Assembly: GCF_024749045.1 (NCBI RefSeq)
Contig: NZ_CP087184.1
Span: 3,286,001-3,350,000, forward strand
Reading direction: 5' to 3'
DNA from: Pseudomonas sp. B21-028
GTDB taxonomy: Bacteria > Pseudomonadota > Gammaproteobacteria > Pseudomonadales > Pseudomonadaceae
DNA: 64,000 bases
Below the pieces are notes generated by a model. It was not told where the DNA came from. It did no database searches and saw only the letters and a program-made list of their open reading frames with translations. Positions 26,933-35,259 of the stretch are shown here, piece after piece (the first letter of the stretch is position 1; every line of letters starts with the position of its first letter). Made by a program: the position numbers and the translations under genes.

Positions 26933-28288
26933 ATGATCACCATGCTGCAAACCGCCGAGCGATTGAGGCAGGGCCTGACGACACCCGATGAGTTGGTCGC
27001 CTGCGCATTGGCCGCGGCGAGAGAAACGGAGCATGTGTTTATCGCCTTGCTGGAGCAACGCGCTCTCGACGCCGCCAGGGCATCGACCCGGCGCTGGCAA
27101 CAAGGTACTCCGTTGAGCGCCTTCGACGGCATTCCCTACGCGGTCAAAGACCTGTTGGACGTTGCCGGCAGCCGGACGACGGCCGGCTCCATCACGCGGG
27201 TCGACGCTGAGATCGCCCTTGAGGATGCAGCAGTCATCGCCGCCCTCACGGCGCAGGGCATGATCCCGCTGGGGAAAACCAACCTTGCGGAGTTCGCGTA
27301 TTCCGGCCTGGGCCTGAACCCGCATTTCGGGACGCCTACCTCAAATGTCGTGGTCGATGAAGTCCGCATGCCCGGCGGCTCCTCTTCCGGCTCGGCCATC
27401 GCGGTTCAACGAGGTGTCGTCACCAGCGCCATTGGTACGGACACCGCCGGTTCGATTCGCGTCCCGGCGGCGTTCAATGGTCTGGTCGGCTACAAGGCCT
27501 CGACGGGTCGTTACAGCCAGCAAGGCGTGCACCCCCTCGCCGTCACGGTCGACAGCCTGGGCGCCTTCGCCCACTGCGTGGCCGACTGCGCCGCGCTGGA
27601 CAGGGCGATGCGCGGGAGCAACGAAGGGGGCTGCCAGGCTGCGAGGCTTTCGGACCTACGCCTTGTGGTCGACGAAGCTGTGCTATCCGACCCGGCGCTG
27701 CAGCCAGCGGTGCGGCAGAACCTTGTCGCCACGATGGAACGGCTACGCGCCGCCGGTGCCCAGGTTGAGTATCGAGCGGTAGCCGCCGTTGCCCGAACCC
27801 GTGAACTGATTGCCCATTCGGGCTGGTTGGGCGCGATAGAAGCCTGGCGCCTGCTGGGCCCGGTCGTGGAAAGCCCGCAAGGTGCCCGGATGGACAGACG
27901 CGTGTGTGCACGCCTGCGAGCGGCCAAGGGTATCGACTCGGCCACCGAAGCCAGGATCCGACAATCACGGGAAGAGCTGATGGCGGCCATCGAGCATGAG
28001 CTCGACGGCGCCTTCCTGGTCATGCCGACGGTCAAGCATGTCGCCCCGCCCATGGCGCCTCTGGAGCAGGACGACGCGCTGTTCGCGGCCGTCAATCTGG
28101 AGACCTTGTCGCTCACCATGATCGGCAGCCTGCTGGACATGCCGGGCGTCGCCCTCCCATCCGGCCGGGACAGCCTCGGGCTTGCCACTTCAGTGCTGGT
28201 CTCGGCGACGCGAGGTCGCGATGACTCATTGCTCAGTGCGTGTCTGGCCATAGAATCGGCCATGCTCGCGGATGGGCTCAGGTCGTGA
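26933..28288 (+). CDS. Amidase signature family hydrolase
   Basis: A 451-residue amidase-signature enzyme with the Ser-cisSer-Lys triad: Lys near residue 71 in YAVKDLLD, cis-Ser near 149 in GGSSSGSA, and nucleophile Ser near 173 in GTDTAGSIRVPAAFNG. It hydrolyses an amide or carbamate; the family includes allophanate hydrolase, GatA and indoleacetamide hydrolase and the substrate is not readable. AAGGAAGAG lies just before the ATG at 26933. Its 3' end overlaps the convergent LysR gene by 11 bases. Confidence 0.92.
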   Translation: MITMLQTAERLRQGLTTPDELVACALAAARETEHVFIALLEQRALDAARASTRRWQQGTPLSAFDGIPYAVKDLLDVAGSRTTAGSITRVDAEIALEDAAVIAALTAQGMIPLGKTNLAEFAYSGLGLNPHFGTPTSNVVVDEVRMPGGSSSGSAIAVQRGVVTSAIGTDTAGSIRVPAAFNGLVGYKASTGRYSQQGVHPLAVTVDSLGAFAHCVADCAALDRAMRGSNEGGCQAARLSDLRLVVDEAVLSDPALQPAVRQNLVATMERLRAAGAQVEYRAVAAVARTRELIAHSGWLGAIEAWRLLGPVVESPQGARMDRRVCARLRAAKGIDSATEARIRQSREELMAAIEHELDGAFLVMPTVKHVAPPMAPLEQDDALFAAVNLETLSLTMIGSLLDMPGVALPSGRDSLGLATSVLVSATRGRDDSLLSACLAIESAMLADGLRS

Positions 28289-29219
28289 GCAAGCGGTGAT
28301 CTCCTGCCAGGTCATTCAGGGCATTGCCCCTGAATGACCTGGCCTCGTCCAGGAGCCACTCCCTGAACAGCGCCAGGCTGCGCCGCGGGTGGCCATGACT
28401 GCTCTCGATCAGATGATAGGTGAACCCCGCCAAGGCCGGACCTTCCAACCGCCGGATCCGCCCGGAACGCAGCTCATCGTCAATCAGCACATCGCTGCAC
28501 AACAAGGGGCCCAGGCCCCGCTCCAGCGCATGCAGCGCCAGGGTTTCCTCGCTGTACCAGGAAATGCGCAAATCCCCGGCGGCATCGCGCCTGACCCCGG
28601 CGAGCCAGGCTGACCACGACGGGGCTTCAAGGGCCTGGTTCTTCCATTTGAACGCCAGCAGCGGTCGATTCGGGAAATCGTTGATCGTTGCATCGCGCTC
28701 CACCGGGCAAATGCTCTTGTCCGCGACCGCGATGAACCGGTCTTCGAACAACACCGGCCCGCGCACATCTGCATCGACCGGCCCATAACGAATCGCCAGG
28801 TCGACGGTTTCAGCACGCAGATCCACGACTTTTTCCGAGGCGTGGATGGACACCACGATGTTCGGATAGATCTCATTGAATTTCGCCAGGCGCGGCATGA
28901 GCCAGCGTTCGGCGAATGCCCGTGTGGTGGACACGTGGATGGCATCGCCCTCCTTTGCTCCGCCCAACAAGGTAAACGCCTGTGCAATCTGGTCGAAGCC
29001 CTCGCGCAGCAACGGATAGATCGCCTTCCCGGCAGGCGTGAGGGTCACCATTCGGCCTCTTTCCAGGAGCTTTTGCCCCAGGCCTTCCTCCAACTGGCGC
29101 ACTTGATGGCTGACCGCGGCGACCGTCACCGAGAGCTCATTCGCCGCGGCGGAAAAACTCTGGTGCCGTGCGACCGCCTCAAACGCTCGCACAGAATTCA
29201 GAGGGGGTATTTTGCGCAT
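28278..29219 (-). CDS. GcvA-like LysR family regulator
   Basis: A 313-residue LysR regulator of the GcvA subgroup: PLNSVRAFEAVARHQSFSAA at residues 5-24, then the recognition helix VAAVSHQVRQLEEGLG. The effector domain includes IRYGPVDADVRGPVLFEDR. GGAGAAAA precedes the ATG at 29219. The last codons include a long perfect inverted repeat. It is convergent with the amidase; the DUF1989 gene lies upstream on the same strand. Confidence 0.92.
   Translation of the reverse strand: MRKIPPLNSVRAFEAVARHQSFSAAANELSVTVAAVSHQVRQLEEGLGQKLLERGRMVTLTPAGKAIYPLLREGFDQIAQAFTLLGGAKEGDAIHVSTTRAFAERWLMPRLAKFNEIYPNIVVSIHASEKVVDLRAETVDLAIRYGPVDADVRGPVLFEDRFIAVADKSICPVERDATINDFPNRPLLAFKWKNQALEAPSWSAWLAGVRRDAAGDLRISWYSEETLALHALERGLGPLLCSDVLIDDELRSGRIRRLEGPALAGFTYHLIESSHGHPRRSLALFREWLLDEARSFRGNALNDLAGDHRLLTT
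28306..28343. terminator. Perfect 16-bp inverted repeat in the 3' coding end of the LysR gene
   Basis: GCCAGGTCATTCAGGG and its exact complement flank a 6-base loop (CATTGC). The element starts 18 bases after the amidase stop and lies inside the last codons of the convergent LysR gene. No T tract follows on either strand. It could end or protect the amidase transcript while remaining in frame for the LysR protein. Confidence 0.5.
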
Positions 29220-29305
29220 GGTTTTCTCCGGGCACCCGACGGGGTGCTTGCGAGGTATTCGGTGTCCTGCCGGCAAGCAACAAATGCCGGCAGGCTTGCG
29301 GTGCG

Positions 29306-29920
29306 TCAGAGGATGCAGTAATGCACGTCCTGGGGTCGCATGCCGTTTACTGCGGTAACGTCCTGGGGGCAGGCGGACAGGACCACAATAGCGTCCATTT
29401 CCGCTTTGAGGCAGACATATTGTCCTGGCTTGCTGACAGGCTCGGCAAACTCGATGCGTCCATCTTCGTGCACCGGAACGTTCATGAACAGGTTCAAGGG
29501 GCTCGGCGTGTCAGGCGCCACCAGGCCGATGGCCTCCAGGGCCAGGAAGAGATTTTCGTTGCAGCTGGCGTGATGGCCGACGACGCCCAGTTGGACATAG
29601 CGGGTCGGGTCACAAGCGGCGACCAGGGTGTCGTGGATGCCCGGCGTCGTGTCCTCGACCAGCGTCAGGATCCTGCGGCGCTTGTTGGTCAGCAAGCTGT
29701 CCCCTTGCCGTGGGTTGAGTTTCAACCAGAAGGGACGACTGTGCTCCATCGACATGGCCTCCCGCAGGTCGCTCGGGTTGAAGGCCCAGGTATCCACCAC
29801 TTGTTTGCCATGGGTGTTGATCACCTTGAGGGTCTGCCCCTGGTTCAACCGGAGCGCTACACCCTGCCGGGCTGGCAGGAGGACCCGCTCACCGGGGGGC
29901 ATCGAAGTCATCGTGTTCAT
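29306..29920 (-). CDS. DUF1989 (urea carboxylase-associated / carboxyguanidine deiminase-like) protein
   Basis: A 204-residue DUF1989 protein. Marks are QVVDTWAFNPSD near residue 40, MSMEHSRPFWLKLNP, GIHDTLVAACDPTRY and GHHASCNENLF near residue 120. Paired DUF1989 proteins form carboxyguanidine deiminase (CgdAB) beside guanidine or urea carboxylase, but here the gene stands alone, with no carboxylase or partner in the window. Hydrolysis of another N-carboxy or amidine compound is possible. The ATG at 29920 is preferred over the long upstream frame. It diverges from a LysR gene 112 bases away. Confidence 0.85.
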   Translation of the reverse strand: MNTMTSMPPGERVLLPARQGVALRLNQGQTLKVINTHGKQVVDTWAFNPSDLREAMSMEHSRPFWLKLNPRQGDSLLTNKRRRILTLVEDTTPGIHDTLVAACDPTRYVQLGVVGHHASCNENLFLALEAIGLVAPDTPSPLNLFMNVPVHEDGRIEFAEPVSKPGQYVCLKAEMDAIVVLSACPQDVTAVNGMRPQDVHYCIL

Positions 29921-29923
29921 GTC

Positions 29924-29980
29924 GCGGTTTTCCTCTGCGCTGATGGGCTTGCGATAAAGGAAAACACAGGAGAAAACCGC
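29924..29980. promoter_or_regulatory. Inverted repeat GCGGTTTTC / GAAAACCGC in divergent promoter
   Basis: Exact 9-base arms at 29924-29932 and 29972-29980 flank 39 bases between the DUF1989 and LysR genes. Spacing is about four helical turns, as for a looped or two-site operator. A direct role for the adjacent LysR protein is inferred. Confidence 0.4.
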
Positions 29981-30032
29981 AAACCAATAATATAAAGTGG
30001 CTTCAGTATAAGTTGAATCTATAGGTAAACCC

Positions 30033-30902
30033 ATGCGAATCCGTCAGCTCGAATGCTTCAGAACCTTGATGATTCACGGCACGATGACCCGCGCTGCGGA
30101 ACTCTTGAATATTTCCCAGCCGGCGATCAGCAGCACCATTGCCAACCTGGAGCATGAAACCGGTCTCAAGTTGTTCGTGCGCAAGGGCGGTCGCCTGCAA
30201 CCCACTCCCGAGGCCCGCTTGTTCTTCATCGAGGCGGAACGGGCGCTGGAAGCCGTGGAGAAGACCCAGCGCATCGCCAAGGAAATCCGCACGGGCAAAC
30301 GCGGGCACCTGGCAATCGCTGCCTATGCCAGCATCTCGATCAGTTTGCTGCCACGGCTGATGGCTGAGTTCGCCAGGGAGCGCCCGGGCCTGGAGCTGAA
30401 GATCATCACTCGCAATTCCCAGTCCGTTCGCGAGTTGGTCACGACGCAGCAATTCGACCTGGCCATTGCCGAACTGCCCCTCGACTACCCGACGTCCCGC
30501 ATGGAGGTGATTGCCTATGAGTGCCAGTGCATGATGCCTGTCGATCACCCGCTGGCAGCGTTGGATGCGATTACCCCGGCGGACCTGGATGGCGTGCCGT
30601 TCGTTTCACTGTTCAAGGGCGATCCTCTCTACCAGCAATTGGCAATGGCGTTTTCCGCATACGGATCATCCTGGAACGTAGTCGCCGAGACAGAGTTCTT
30701 TGCGACGGCCTGCGAACTGGTCCGCTCCGGAATGGGCATCGGGATGGTCGATCCGGTGGTCAGCCGTCCCTTCGCCCGCGACCTGGTCCTGAAACCCTTC
30801 AAGCCCGCCATCAAGTACGAGATTGCCTTGCTGCTGCCGACCCAGGAGGAACCCTCGCAACTGGCCCTTGAGTTCGTAAGCTTTCTCAAGCAGCACCTGT
30901 GA
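30033..30902 (+). CDS. LysR family transcriptional regulator
   Basis: A 289-residue LysR protein: HTH in MTRAAELLNISQPAISSTIANLEHETGLKLF region (residues 15-45), effector domain from about 90 (GHLAIAAYASISISLLPRL). It diverges from the DUF1989 gene and ends 4 bases before the convergent APC permease gene. Its likely targets are DUF1989 and possibly the permease. Confidence 0.93.
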   Translation: MRIRQLECFRTLMIHGTMTRAAELLNISQPAISSTIANLEHETGLKLFVRKGGRLQPTPEARLFFIEAERALEAVEKTQRIAKEIRTGKRGHLAIAAYASISISLLPRLMAEFARERPGLELKIITRNSQSVRELVTTQQFDLAIAELPLDYPTSRMEVIAYECQCMMPVDHPLAALDAITPADLDGVPFVSLFKGDPLYQQLAMAFSAYGSSWNVVAETEFFATACELVRSGMGIGMVDPVVSRPFARDLVLKPFKPAIKYEIALLLPTQEEPSQLALEFVSFLKQHL

Positions 30903-30906
30903 CGTC

Positions 30907-32355
30907 CTATAGCTTGTGGCTGCCCAGTGCCAGGTACCGCTCCGGCGCCCCTTTGCGCAGTCGGGCCGCCAGAAACACTCCGGCCAGCAACGCTGCGGGA
31001 ATAATCGCGCAGAGGCCATAGGACAAGGCTTGGCTGGCGCCTGTCAGCACATCGAAATGCAGCACCGCAATGATCAGCACCGCCAACAGGATCAGGCAGG
31101 ATAAAGCGGGAAAGATCCGCCCACGCCAGAGTCCTAGCTTCAGCTCGGGGTGGCTGCGGGAAAAGGCAAATACCGCGGCGGACGTGAGCGCCATCAACAA
31201 GATCACGCACAGCGTGGCCAGGTTGGACAGCCAGGCGAACAGTTGCAGGATCGGATCGGCATCCATGGCGGCGAAAATCAGCACCACCACCGCAGAAATC
31301 AAGCTCTGCAGGACAGAGCCCATATGGGGACTCTGGTGGACGCGATGGGTGGTCCCCAATCGGCGCGGCAACAGGCCGTCACGCCCGATGGCGTAGAAGT
31401 AACGGGCAGCGGCGTTGTGGAAGGCCAGCAACCCGGCATAGATACTGACCATGAACAGCACCCGGATAATCTGGGTCAGGTGCGGGCCGACAAAGTGATC
31501 GGACATGCCGTAGATGAAGGTCGTGGGGTCCTGCAGGGCCTGCAACATCGGAACGATCTTGTCCGCGCCCACGCCCACCACCATCGACCAGACCGACAGC
31601 GCGTAGAACCCGCCGATCAGCAAGACCGAGCAGTAGGTGGCAATCGGGATGGTCCGTTGCGGGTTCCTGGCCTCTTCGCCGTAGATGGTCGTGGCTTCGA
31701 AACCGATGAACGCGGCGAAGCAGAACAGCAAGCCGATGGACGGCGTGCCGCTGAACACGTGGCTGCGATTGAACGCGTCGAGATTGACGCCACTGTCGCC
31801 GCCCGTACTGAGGATGGCGAAATCCAGGGTCAGGATCGCCAGGTACTCGGCGATCACAATGACCGACAGCACCCGGGCCGAGAGATCGATCTTGCGATAC
31901 CCCAGGATCGCGACGCTGGCCATTGCCATCAGCGAATAAGCCCACCAGGGCAGTTCCAGGCCAAACACGCTGGCCATGGTGCCGCTGACCACGCCTCCGA
32001 ACATGCCATACAGCCCCACCTGGAGGATGTTGTAGGCAAACATCGCCAACACCCCTGCCGCGCCACCCGCCAGGCCACCCAGCCCACGGGAGGTAAATGC
32101 GTAGAAACCACCGGCATTGGTGACGTGCCGGGACATGGTGGTGTAGCCCACCGAGAACATCAGCAACACCAGCAAGGCCAGGATCAGCAACGCCGGTGTA
32201 CCGGCGCCGTTACCCAGCATGATGCCAATGGGAAAGCCACCGGCGATGACACTCAACGGGCTCGCCGCCGACACCACGAAGAAAATGATGAAGCCGACAC
32301 CCAGGGCACCACGCTTGAGCTCCGTGGAGCTGTTGACCGGGAGAGATACACTCAT
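30907..32355 (-). CDS. APC family amino acid/amine permease
   Basis: A 482-residue inner-membrane permease of the amino acid-polyamine-organocation superfamily. The substrate-loop segment SAASPLSVIAGGFPIGIMLGNGAG lies in the first helix, followed by TNAGGFYAFTSRGLGG and the CFAAFIGFEATTIYGEEARNP motif near residue 230. Twelve helices are expected. Substrate unknown. The nearest partner genes are the DUF1989 protein and its LysR regulator. Confidence 0.9.
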   Translation of the reverse strand: MSVSLPVNSSTELKRGALGVGFIIFFVVSAASPLSVIAGGFPIGIMLGNGAGTPALLILALLVLLMFSVGYTTMSRHVTNAGGFYAFTSRGLGGLAGGAAGVLAMFAYNILQVGLYGMFGGVVSGTMASVFGLELPWWAYSLMAMASVAILGYRKIDLSARVLSVIVIAEYLAILTLDFAILSTGGDSGVNLDAFNRSHVFSGTPSIGLLFCFAAFIGFEATTIYGEEARNPQRTIPIATYCSVLLIGGFYALSVWSMVVGVGADKIVPMLQALQDPTTFIYGMSDHFVGPHLTQIIRVLFMVSIYAGLLAFHNAAARYFYAIGRDGLLPRRLGTTHRVHQSPHMGSVLQSLISAVVVLIFAAMDADPILQLFAWLSNLATLCVILLMALTSAAVFAFSRSHPELKLGLWRGRIFPALSCLILLAVLIIAVLHFDVLTGASQALSYGLCAIIPAALLAGVFLAARLRKGAPERYLALGSHKL

Positions 32356-32523
32356 GTGCTTGACCTTATTGTATGAGGCAGTCGCTGTGGGATCGATGCA
32401 GTCGTCCGTACACCGGCACCGAATGGCTTATTGTTCTTGTTGCACGCCAGGTTCGATCCTATTCCTGCCTATCAACGTCCCAGTAACCCAAATCGGTCAT
32501 CAGACGGTCCTTTCCACAAAAAC

Positions 32524-32654
32524 TGTGGCGAGGGGATTTATCCCCGCTGGGCTGCGCAGCAGCCCCCTTAAGGCTGGTTATAGTTGGCTGATACTTCACA
32601 AAGCAGATTTTGGGGCTGCTTCGCAGCCCAGCGGGGATAAATCCCCTCGCCACA
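32524..32654. repeat. Paired inverted REP-type palindromes (REPIN-like)
   Basis: Two 43-base copies in opposite orientation, 32524-32566 and 32612-32654, differ at one base. Each begins TGTGGCGAGGGGATTTATCC and contains its own small palindrome. They are separated by 45 bases in the 327-base gap between the APC permease and AraC genes. This matches the short palindromic repeats common in P. fluorescens-group genomes, mobilised by RAYT transposases; no RAYT gene is in the window. Nothing else is seen in the gap. Confidence 0.88.
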
Positions 32655-32682
32655 GGGGTTGCTTCGCGACTTGAATCCGCGC

Positions 32683-33645
32683 TCAGGCCAGGGCGCAATC
32701 GGGGATGGTTGCGCGCTTGGTATGGGATGGCAGCTCCGCGAACAGCTCCTGGTACTCCGCCGCGAAGTGGCTCAGGTGATAGAAGCCCCACTGGGCCGCG
32801 GCATCGCCAATCGAGAGATGCGACGCCTGGGTGGACATCAAGGTGCGGCGCACGCCGTTGAGCCTGACGGAGCGCAGGTAGTTCAGCGGCGTCGTCTCGG
32901 CCACCGCGCGGAAGCTGTTCTGCACGGTACGCCGACTCACCTGGAGTCGCTGGCACAACTGGTCCACGCTGGGCACGTTGTTCATTTCGGCGGTGGTCAG
33001 GCGGTGGCATTTCTCGACAATGAAGCTGCGGGTGGAGCTCGTGGTGCGTTGGTACTTGTCGCAGGCCGGATCGGTCATGAGCTGCAGCATCTCGCCGAGC
33101 ATGGCCTGTTCCAATTCCTGTTCCCACACATTGTCGAACTCTTCGTTCGCCAGGGCCTGGGAGAATATAGCCAGCAAACGACGACGCGCCTGCGCGAAGT
33201 GTGGCGTGGAAACCCTGATCACCGGTTGACGCAGCAGCTGGCTGATTTCCTTTGCCGAAGCCGTTTGTGCCAGCGCCTGCTCGAACAATTCCCGTTCGAA
33301 GGTGATGGACAGCAGTTCCATGCCCATCGGCATATGGAACATGAACTCTTCGCCACCGTGAAGAAAGAACAGGCTGCTGTCATCCACCTCGCGCCCTTGC
33401 ATCCGAACCGCGCCCGGGACGTTGATCGGCACCGCGAAGCACATTTTGCCCCGAGGGGCCACGCCGTGCTGCACGACACGTTGGTTGATCTGCTCGCGAA
33501 AGATGTGGCAATGCGCGGTGGTCAGCTGCATGAGCGTACTTTCGGCCGAACCGGCGGTGAGCTGGCTGTAGTCCTGGCTCCACTCCTGGACAGTAGCGGC
33601 ATGGAGGTGGACGTCGCGAAAGTGGTTTATGTGGATATTTCTCAT
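32683..33645 (-). CDS. AraC family transcriptional regulator (FeaR-like)
   Basis: A 320-residue regulator: an N-terminal cupin-like AraC-binding domain (VAPRGKMCFAVPINVPGAV; FFLHGGEEFMFHMP) and a C-terminal double HTH (DQLCQRLQVSRRTVQNSFR; SIGDAAAQWGFYHLSHFAAEY) from about residue 225. Layout resembles FeaR/EutR-type activators of amine catabolism. Starts at 33645 and 33663 are both possible; neither has a strong ribosome-binding site. It diverges from an aminotransferase and aldehyde dehydrogenase pair, its likely targets. Confidence 0.88.
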   Translation of the reverse strand: MRNIHINHFRDVHLHAATVQEWSQDYSQLTAGSAESTLMQLTTAHCHIFREQINQRVVQHGVAPRGKMCFAVPINVPGAVRMQGREVDDSSLFFLHGGEEFMFHMPMGMELLSITFERELFEQALAQTASAKEISQLLRQPVIRVSTPHFAQARRRLLAIFSQALANEEFDNVWEQELEQAMLGEMLQLMTDPACDKYQRTTSSTRSFIVEKCHRLTTAEMNNVPSVDQLCQRLQVSRRTVQNSFRAVAETTPLNYLRSVRLNGVRRTLMSTQASHLSIGDAAAQWGFYHLSHFAAEYQELFAELPSHTKRATIPDCALA

Positions 33646-33747
33646 AATATGCGAAAGCCTCATAAATATTATTGTAGTTATCCTGCCTTCTTTACCGATA
33701 TTCGCACATTAAAGGAATTTTGCAAAATTCCATAACGGAATATCCAC
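33631..33747. promoter_or_regulatory. Palindromes in the AraC/aminotransferase divergent promoter
   Basis: GGAATTTTGCAAAATTCC at 33714-33731 is an 18-base perfect palindrome. Outside it, GTGGATATT at 33631-33639 (within the start of the AraC gene) and AATATCCAC at 33739-33747 form an exact inverted repeat about 100 bases apart. Both are candidates for AraC-regulator binding or looping. The 206-base gap is AT-rich. Confidence 0.55.
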
Positions 33748-33851
33748 CTGCCTCTTCAACGCAATTCATCCATGTGCCGATTCGGGCTACCGGCTGGAGG
33801 CTGACGCTGGAGATGATCGGCACACTACAACCGAGACCCAGAGAGATCGTC

Positions 33852-35228
33852 ATGAGTGAAGCCAAACTTGAGTCCCTCCACTTCGCGGATGCCCCGCGAA
33901 TTATTTCCAGCACCCTCCCCGGCCCCATGACCCGCGAGGCCCTGGCGTTGTCGGCGCGTACCGAGTCCATGGCACGCGGTGGCGGACGGATGCCGGTGGC
34001 CATGGACCGGGCGTTCGGCGCGACCTTCAAGGATCCGGATGGCAACACCTACATCGACCTGTCCGCTGGCGTGGGCGTCAGCAGCGTAGGCCGCTGCCAT
34101 CCGAAAGTGGTGCAGGCCATTCGCGAACAGTCCGAAGTGTTGATGCACGCCCTGGAAGTCAACAGCACCCGACGCACCGAGCTGGCAGCCAAAATATCCG
34201 AGATTGCGCCCGATGGCTTGCGCGGCGACTGCACCACCTTTTTCACCCAAAGCGGCAGCGACGCGCTGGAGGCCGCCGTCAAGTTCGCCAAGCGCATCAC
34301 CGGGCGGCACCAGATCATCGCCTTCCATGGAGGCTACCACGGCGTGTGGAACGCATCGGGCGCGCTGACGACAGGTACTGCCTACCGCAAGGGCTACGGC
34401 GCCATGATGGGCGGTGTCATTCACGCGCCCTACCCTTACGCCTACCGCTTCCCCTTCGACACCACCCACAAAAGCGCCGAGCAGATCGCCGGCGACTACG
34501 TGGACTATTTGCTGAATACCCCCTACACCGCCGCCGATGACGTGGCCGCCGTGATCGTCGAACCGGTGCAGGGCGAAGGCGGCTACGTGCCGCCCTCGCC
34601 TGAGTTCCTGCAACTCCTGCGCAAGGCCTGCGACCGCAGCGGTGCGCTGCTGATCGTCGACGAAGTGCAGTCCGGCGCCGGACGTACCGGCAAGATGTGG
34701 GCGGTCGAGCACTCGGGCGTCAAGCCGGACATGCTCACCTTCGGCAAGGGCATCGGCAGCGACCTGCCCATGGCGGGCCTGATCATGCGTTCGGACCTGG
34801 CTGCCGCGATCCCTGACGGCTCGGTACCCAATACCTTCGCCGCCAACTCGTTGTCCGCCGCCGTGGCCCTGACCAACATCAGCATCCTGCAGGATCCGGA
34901 GCTCGACCTGCTCAACCGCGCACACACCCTGGGGCTGGAAGCACAGGAGCGTATCCGTGGTTTCAAGAGCCCGTTCGTGGGTGAGGTGCGCGGTCGCGGC
35001 CTGATGATCGGCATCGAACTGGTCGAAGACCCGGCCACCAAGGCACCGCTGGAAGGCGCCAAGATCGGCCAACTCATGGGCTACCTGTTGAACCACGGCG
35101 TGCTGATGATCCCCTGCGGTCGCTACAGCAACGTGATGCGTGTCATGCCCTCGCTGACGATCTCACGCTCGCTGTTCTTCAAGGCGCTGGACATCTTCGG
35201 CGACGCCCTGGCCTCCCTCAAGGCATGA
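33852..35228 (+). CDS. Class III PLP aminotransferase
   Basis: A 458-residue fold-I class III aminotransferase (aspartate aminotransferase superfamily; omega-amino acid or diamine type). The PLP lysine is near residue 299 in LTFGKGIGSD, the Asp contacting the ring nitrogen is in LLIVDEVQSGAGRTG, and the phosphate region is TQSGSDALEAAVKFA. The ATG at 33852 has GAGAG upstream. The aldehyde dehydrogenase gene follows after 31 bases, so an amine is probably converted to aldehyde and then acid. Confidence 0.92.
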   Translation: MSEAKLESLHFADAPRIISSTLPGPMTREALALSARTESMARGGGRMPVAMDRAFGATFKDPDGNTYIDLSAGVGVSSVGRCHPKVVQAIREQSEVLMHALEVNSTRRTELAAKISEIAPDGLRGDCTTFFTQSGSDALEAAVKFAKRITGRHQIIAFHGGYHGVWNASGALTTGTAYRKGYGAMMGGVIHAPYPYAYRFPFDTTHKSAEQIAGDYVDYLLNTPYTAADDVAAVIVEPVQGEGGYVPPSPEFLQLLRKACDRSGALLIVDEVQSGAGRTGKMWAVEHSGVKPDMLTFGKGIGSDLPMAGLIMRSDLAAAIPDGSVPNTFAANSLSAAVALTNISILQDPELDLLNRAHTLGLEAQERIRGFKSPFVGEVRGRGLMIGIELVEDPATKAPLEGAKIGQLMGYLLNHGVLMIPCGRYSNVMRVMPSLTISRSLFFKALDIFGDALASLKA

Positions 35229-35259
35229 GGCGGGTCTACTCGCCCACTGCCCATCATTC

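Noticed and set aside
32524..32654. Paired repeat as CRISPR, attachment site or insertion-sequence end
   Set aside because: Only two copies in inverted orientation, no spacers, no transposase or integrase; fits a REP doublet better.
33825..35096. 423-codon open frame antisense to the aminotransferase gene
   Set aside because: The sense strand has complete class III aminotransferase motifs.
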